64,000 nt of DNA, taken from the NCBI GenBank assembly GCA_021773055.1, contig JAJFKV010000014.1:47091-111090 (forward strand), in the 5' to 3' direction. This document shows, one piece after another, positions 61,962 to 64,000 of the stretch (its first letter is position 1; every line of letters starts with the position of its first letter). A program made the position numbers and the translations under genes. The notes under the pieces are model-generated. The model was not told the DNA's origin and did no database searches. It saw nothing but the letters and a program-made list of their open reading frames with translations. This stretch comes from Woeseiaceae bacterium (GTDB taxonomy: Bacteria; Pseudomonadota; Gammaproteobacteria; Steroidobacterales; Woeseiaceae).

Positions 61962-62562
61962 TGACCTGATCAGTATTTCCGTGGCGAATCCAGAGCGGGC
62001 ACAGGCACTGGCGGCAGCGCTTCGTGAAGGTGGACAGTGGTTGGAAGCTGTCGCGGGAGTCGACTCGGTGGTCGTCCGTTTTGATATCGCGAATGTCGCG
62101 AGGGCCGACGCAGAAATTCGTTTGGGCAATGCGCTCGAGAACGTTTTGCCGCTAACCACGCGGAACGAAGCCATCGTTGAGATACCGGTCGTTTATGGCG
62201 GCGAATACGGGCCGGATCTTGAATATGTCTGCAATAAGCTGGGTATGACAAGCGACGAACTGGTTGCGTTGCATTGCGGCGAGTACACGGTGGATATGCT
62301 GGGGTTCACACCCGGATTCGCATATATCGGTGGTCTGGATGAGCGCCTGTTCATAGAGCGTCTACCTGAACCACGACAACACATCCTCGCAGGCTCTGTG
62401 GGCATTGCCGGGGGCCGAACTGGTATTTACTCATTGCCAGGCCCCGGCGGCTGGCCATTGATCGGACGTACTTCGAAGCGGCTTTTTAACGCTGCAGCGG
62501 ATGATCCCTTTACGTTATTTGCCGGTGCGAAAGTTGTCTTTGTCGCAGTCGATCGCCTATGA
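61945..62562 (+). CDS. pxpB: 5-oxoprolinase subunit PxpB
   Basis: A 205-residue KipI-like protein (ATP-binding part of the enzyme). GEYTVDMLGFTPGFAYIGGL and the GRTGIYSLPGPGGWPLIGRT loop are hallmarks. The start is taken as the GTG at 61945, with GGAGTCGAGG just upstream, inside pxpA; the frame is open further upstream but that is pxpA sequence. It overlaps pxpA by 17 bases and pxpC by four. Confidence 0.92.
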   Translation: MQSAGDDLISISVANPERAQALAAALREGGQWLEAVAGVDSVVVRFDIANVARADAEIRLGNALENVLPLTTRNEAIVEIPVVYGGEYGPDLEYVCNKLGMTSDELVALHCGEYTVDMLGFTPGFAYIGGLDERLFIERLPEPRQHILAGSVGIAGGRTGIYSLPGPGGWPLIGRTSKRLFNAAADDPFTLFAGAKVVFVAVDRL

Positions 62563-63500
62563 CGATTACTCTGCAGAAGCCTGGTATCCAGACCACCATT
62601 CAAGGTTGGCCCAGGACCGGCAGTCGACATCTGGGTGTGCCCGCCAGCGGGCCGGCCGATCCTTTATCCATGGCGCTGGCGAATCGGCTGGTTGGAAATG
62701 CTGCGTTCATGCCAGCACTGGAAACAACATTGACCGGTGTGACTTTGATGTTTCACCGCAATTCGTTTGTCTCGATCACCGGAGCGATCGCCAAGTGCTC
62801 GCTGAATGGGGACCTGGTGGAGCAACACGCTACCATCGCGGTGAAGCCGGACGATGTGCTGGTTGTCGGGTCTGCAGAAAAGGGTGTTCGCAGCTATGTT
62901 GCGATCGCCGGTGGAATTATTGCAGAGGAGGTGCTCGGCTCGGTATCGACCTACACGGTCGCGGGACTCGGAGGCCATAAGGGCAGGGCGCTAAAGGAAC
63001 GTGATGAACTTCAGTTAGGCAATAGTTCGGCTGACGTTTCGTTGCAGGCGACCCCCGCCGGATTCCGATTACCGATGCTGGATTCGTGGAGCATACGGGC
63101 GACTCGGTCCTCTGAAACGGCGAGCGTCGAGAACTCAGCGCGATTGTTCGAAACAAAACTAACCGTCGCGAGTCGCAGCGATCGAATGGGTATCAAGCTG
63201 GAAGGTGAGCGATTCAAGACGGACGCAGACGGACAAATGCCGAGCGTGCCGGTTTTCCCCGGAATCGTTCAGTGCCCACAAGATGGCTGTCTGTTTGTAC
63301 TGTCTGTGGATGCGGGTACGACTGGCGGCTATCCACGAGTTGCGAAGGTCGCGAGAATGGACTTGCACTTGCTGGGTCAGCTCCGCCCGGGCAATCATCT
63401 GACCCTGATCGAGCGCAATGGTGAAGATGCAGCTCGTGAGCTGCAGGAAAAGCATGCCTACTGGCGTGAGTGGTTACCGGATGTCGCCGACGTCATCTAG
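62559..63500 (+). CDS. pxpC: 5-oxoprolinase subunit PxpC
   Basis: A 313-residue KipA/biotin-dependent-carboxylase-like protein. TIQGWPRTGSRHLGVPASGPADPLSMALANRLVGN is the family start, and SRSDRMGIKLEG, MPSVPVFPGIVQCPQDG and the AKVARMDLHLLGQLRPG end match. It completes the 5-oxoprolinase complex. It ends 12 bases before the 3' end of the convergent tRNA gene. Confidence 0.95.
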   Translation: MTITLQKPGIQTTIQGWPRTGSRHLGVPASGPADPLSMALANRLVGNAAFMPALETTLTGVTLMFHRNSFVSITGAIAKCSLNGDLVEQHATIAVKPDDVLVVGSAEKGVRSYVAIAGGIIAEEVLGSVSTYTVAGLGGHKGRALKERDELQLGNSSADVSLQATPAGFRLPMLDSWSIRATRSSETASVENSARLFETKLTVASRSDRMGIKLEGERFKTDADGQMPSVPVFPGIVQCPQDGCLFVLSVDAGTTGGYPRVAKVARMDLHLLGQLRPGNHLTLIERNGEDAARELQEKHAYWREWLPDVADVI

Positions 63501-63512
63501 CGAAAAAGAAAA

Positions 63513-63824
63513 TGGTGGGCCCGCCAGGACTCGAACCTGGGACCAAGGGATTCACTGTACCCGATCATTTCTGAACGGAGCGGACTATCTCATCTCCCTC
63601 GACCGAATCGTTAGGGGGCGGGACGCTCTAGCCTGTTATCAAGGACACTAAAGTCCTCAGGTAGTCTCTGCACCTTCCGCGAGTGTACTCGCGGCTTGGC
63701 TCAGGATTGCCATCAGCCGAACTGTTAAGGTTTCCCTGAATTCATCCCGTTCATTTTGCGCCTTTCGGCACAAACGCACCTGATGTGATGAGTCCCCTGC
63801 TCTAACCAACTGAGCTACAGGCCC
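63513..63824 (-). tRNA. tRNA-Ile(CAT) split by a group I intron
   Basis: On the minus strand the 5' exon is 63788-63824 (37 nt, ending with the anticodon CAT at 63788-63790) and the 3' exon is 63513-63552 (40 nt, AATCCC... through an encoded CCA). Spliced, they give a normal 77-nt tRNA: acceptor GGGCCTG with CGGGCCC, D-loop AGTTGGTTAG, anticodon loop CTCATAA, T-loop TTCGAGT, discriminator A. The sequence matches tRNA-Ile2, whose C34 is turned into lysidine to read AUA; initiator or elongator Met is less likely given GGGGACTCATAATCCC. Confidence 0.93.
63553..63787 (-). ncRNA. Self-splicing group I intron (Azoarcus-type, IC3-like) in tRNA-Ile
   Basis: A 235-nt insertion right after the anticodon, as in the Azoarcus tRNA-Ile intron. 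P1 can form from the exon CAT with GTG of the intron (63777-63779), giving the required T-G pair at the 5' splice site. The P7 strands GACTA (63662-63666) and TAGTC (63583-63587) are complementary. Core phrases GAGCCAAG and GGTGCAGAGACTA resemble the Azoarcus intron closely, and two GAAA tetraloops lie where L2 and L9 are expected. The last base is G (63553), the omega-G. No homing-endonuclease ORF is present. Confidence 0.92.
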
Positions 63825-64000
63825 ACGCAAGGTGCGGGATTCTAGCAGATTACGGGGCCATAAAGCGACGAAAGAAACTTGCAGAATTCTGCAGAAATGC
63901 AATGGCGATTCTCCTGCCGCAGGGCAGGATAAAAACCTTGAACGACCTCGAGATCAGCCATCTTTTCACGGACATAATCCTATACCGATCGCTCATTTTT
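63825..64000. other. Upstream region of the tRNA gene, with a candidate -10 box
   Basis: A TAGAAT (minus strand, 63839-63844) lies 14 bases before the tRNA 5' end, followed by a GC-rich discriminator, as in stable-RNA promoters. The -35 is not clear. A short minus-strand frame of about 40 codons near 63845-63965 is open but unrecognised. Nothing else is seen up to the window edge. Confidence 0.4.

Overview
The window reads as a chromosomal segment of a marine-type gammaproteobacterium; by gene content a Woeseiaceae- or Steroidobacterales-like lineage is possible, but this is inference. Pointers are an E. coli-type LexA box, the MsrPQ and PxpABC systems, a CCA-encoding tRNA-Ile(CAT), a DMSP-demethylase-like gene and many Tat or lipoprotein exports. 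Base composition is moderately GC-rich and even, except for an AT-rich gap at 3.4-4.1 kb. No prophage, IS element, CRISPR array or rRNA operon was seen.

Layout. 0-3.4 kb (minus): a cut-off DmdA-like aminomethyltransferase, a SnoaL-like protein, a possible decayed plus-strand gene with a terminator, and the periplasmic methionine-sulfoxide repair pair msrPQ. 4.1-9.4 kb (plus): acyltransferase, methyltransferase, YjdM/PhnA, a DksA/TraR-type zinc finger, a beta-lactamase-fold serine hydrolase and a small lipoprotein. 9.4-12.9 kb: a complete T-box leader followed by a eukaryotic-type (type 2) isoleucyl-tRNA synthetase whose HIGH signature reads G-I-H-H. 12.9-24.7 kb: Omp85-like protein, SRPBCC/GyrI-like protein, murI, an M49-like peptidase, a folE-msrA-M23-TPR run and a radical SAM gene under a near-consensus LexA box. 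24.8-34.9 kb: CDF transporter, MscS channel, two rhomboids' worth of membrane biology (the second lies near 56 kb), Nudix and MBL hydrolases, a tandem pair of unrecognised paralogues and an MFS transporter. 35-41.6 kb: the KorAB 2-oxoacid:ferredoxin oxidoreductase with its 7Fe ferredoxin, haloalkane dehalogenase, esterase and an N2227-like methyltransferase.

41.6-53.5 kb holds the most unusual locus: two divergent arms of exported proteins. Minus arm: a CxxCH protein, a two-CxxCH LamG lipoprotein and a Tat-exported DUF1501-like protein, closed by a strong terminator. Plus arm: a HzsA-related two-CxxCH propeller lipoprotein, an SH3 beta-barrel, a second barrel lipoprotein, a DUF4266 mini-lipoprotein ending in Cys-Gly-Cys, and DUF3570. 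It looks like one cell-envelope redox system of unknown substrate.

53.5-63.5 kb: lemA-DUF2207-rhomboid, a TldD/TldE pair in which only TldD carries a Tat/lipoprotein signal, an SDR, rsgA and the 5-oxoprolinase genes pxpABC. The right end has a minus-strand tRNA-Ile(CAT) gene interrupted just after the anticodon by a 235-nt group I intron of the Azoarcus type. Two separate RNA-level elements linked to isoleucine (T-box and self-splicing intron) thus occur in the same 64 kb.
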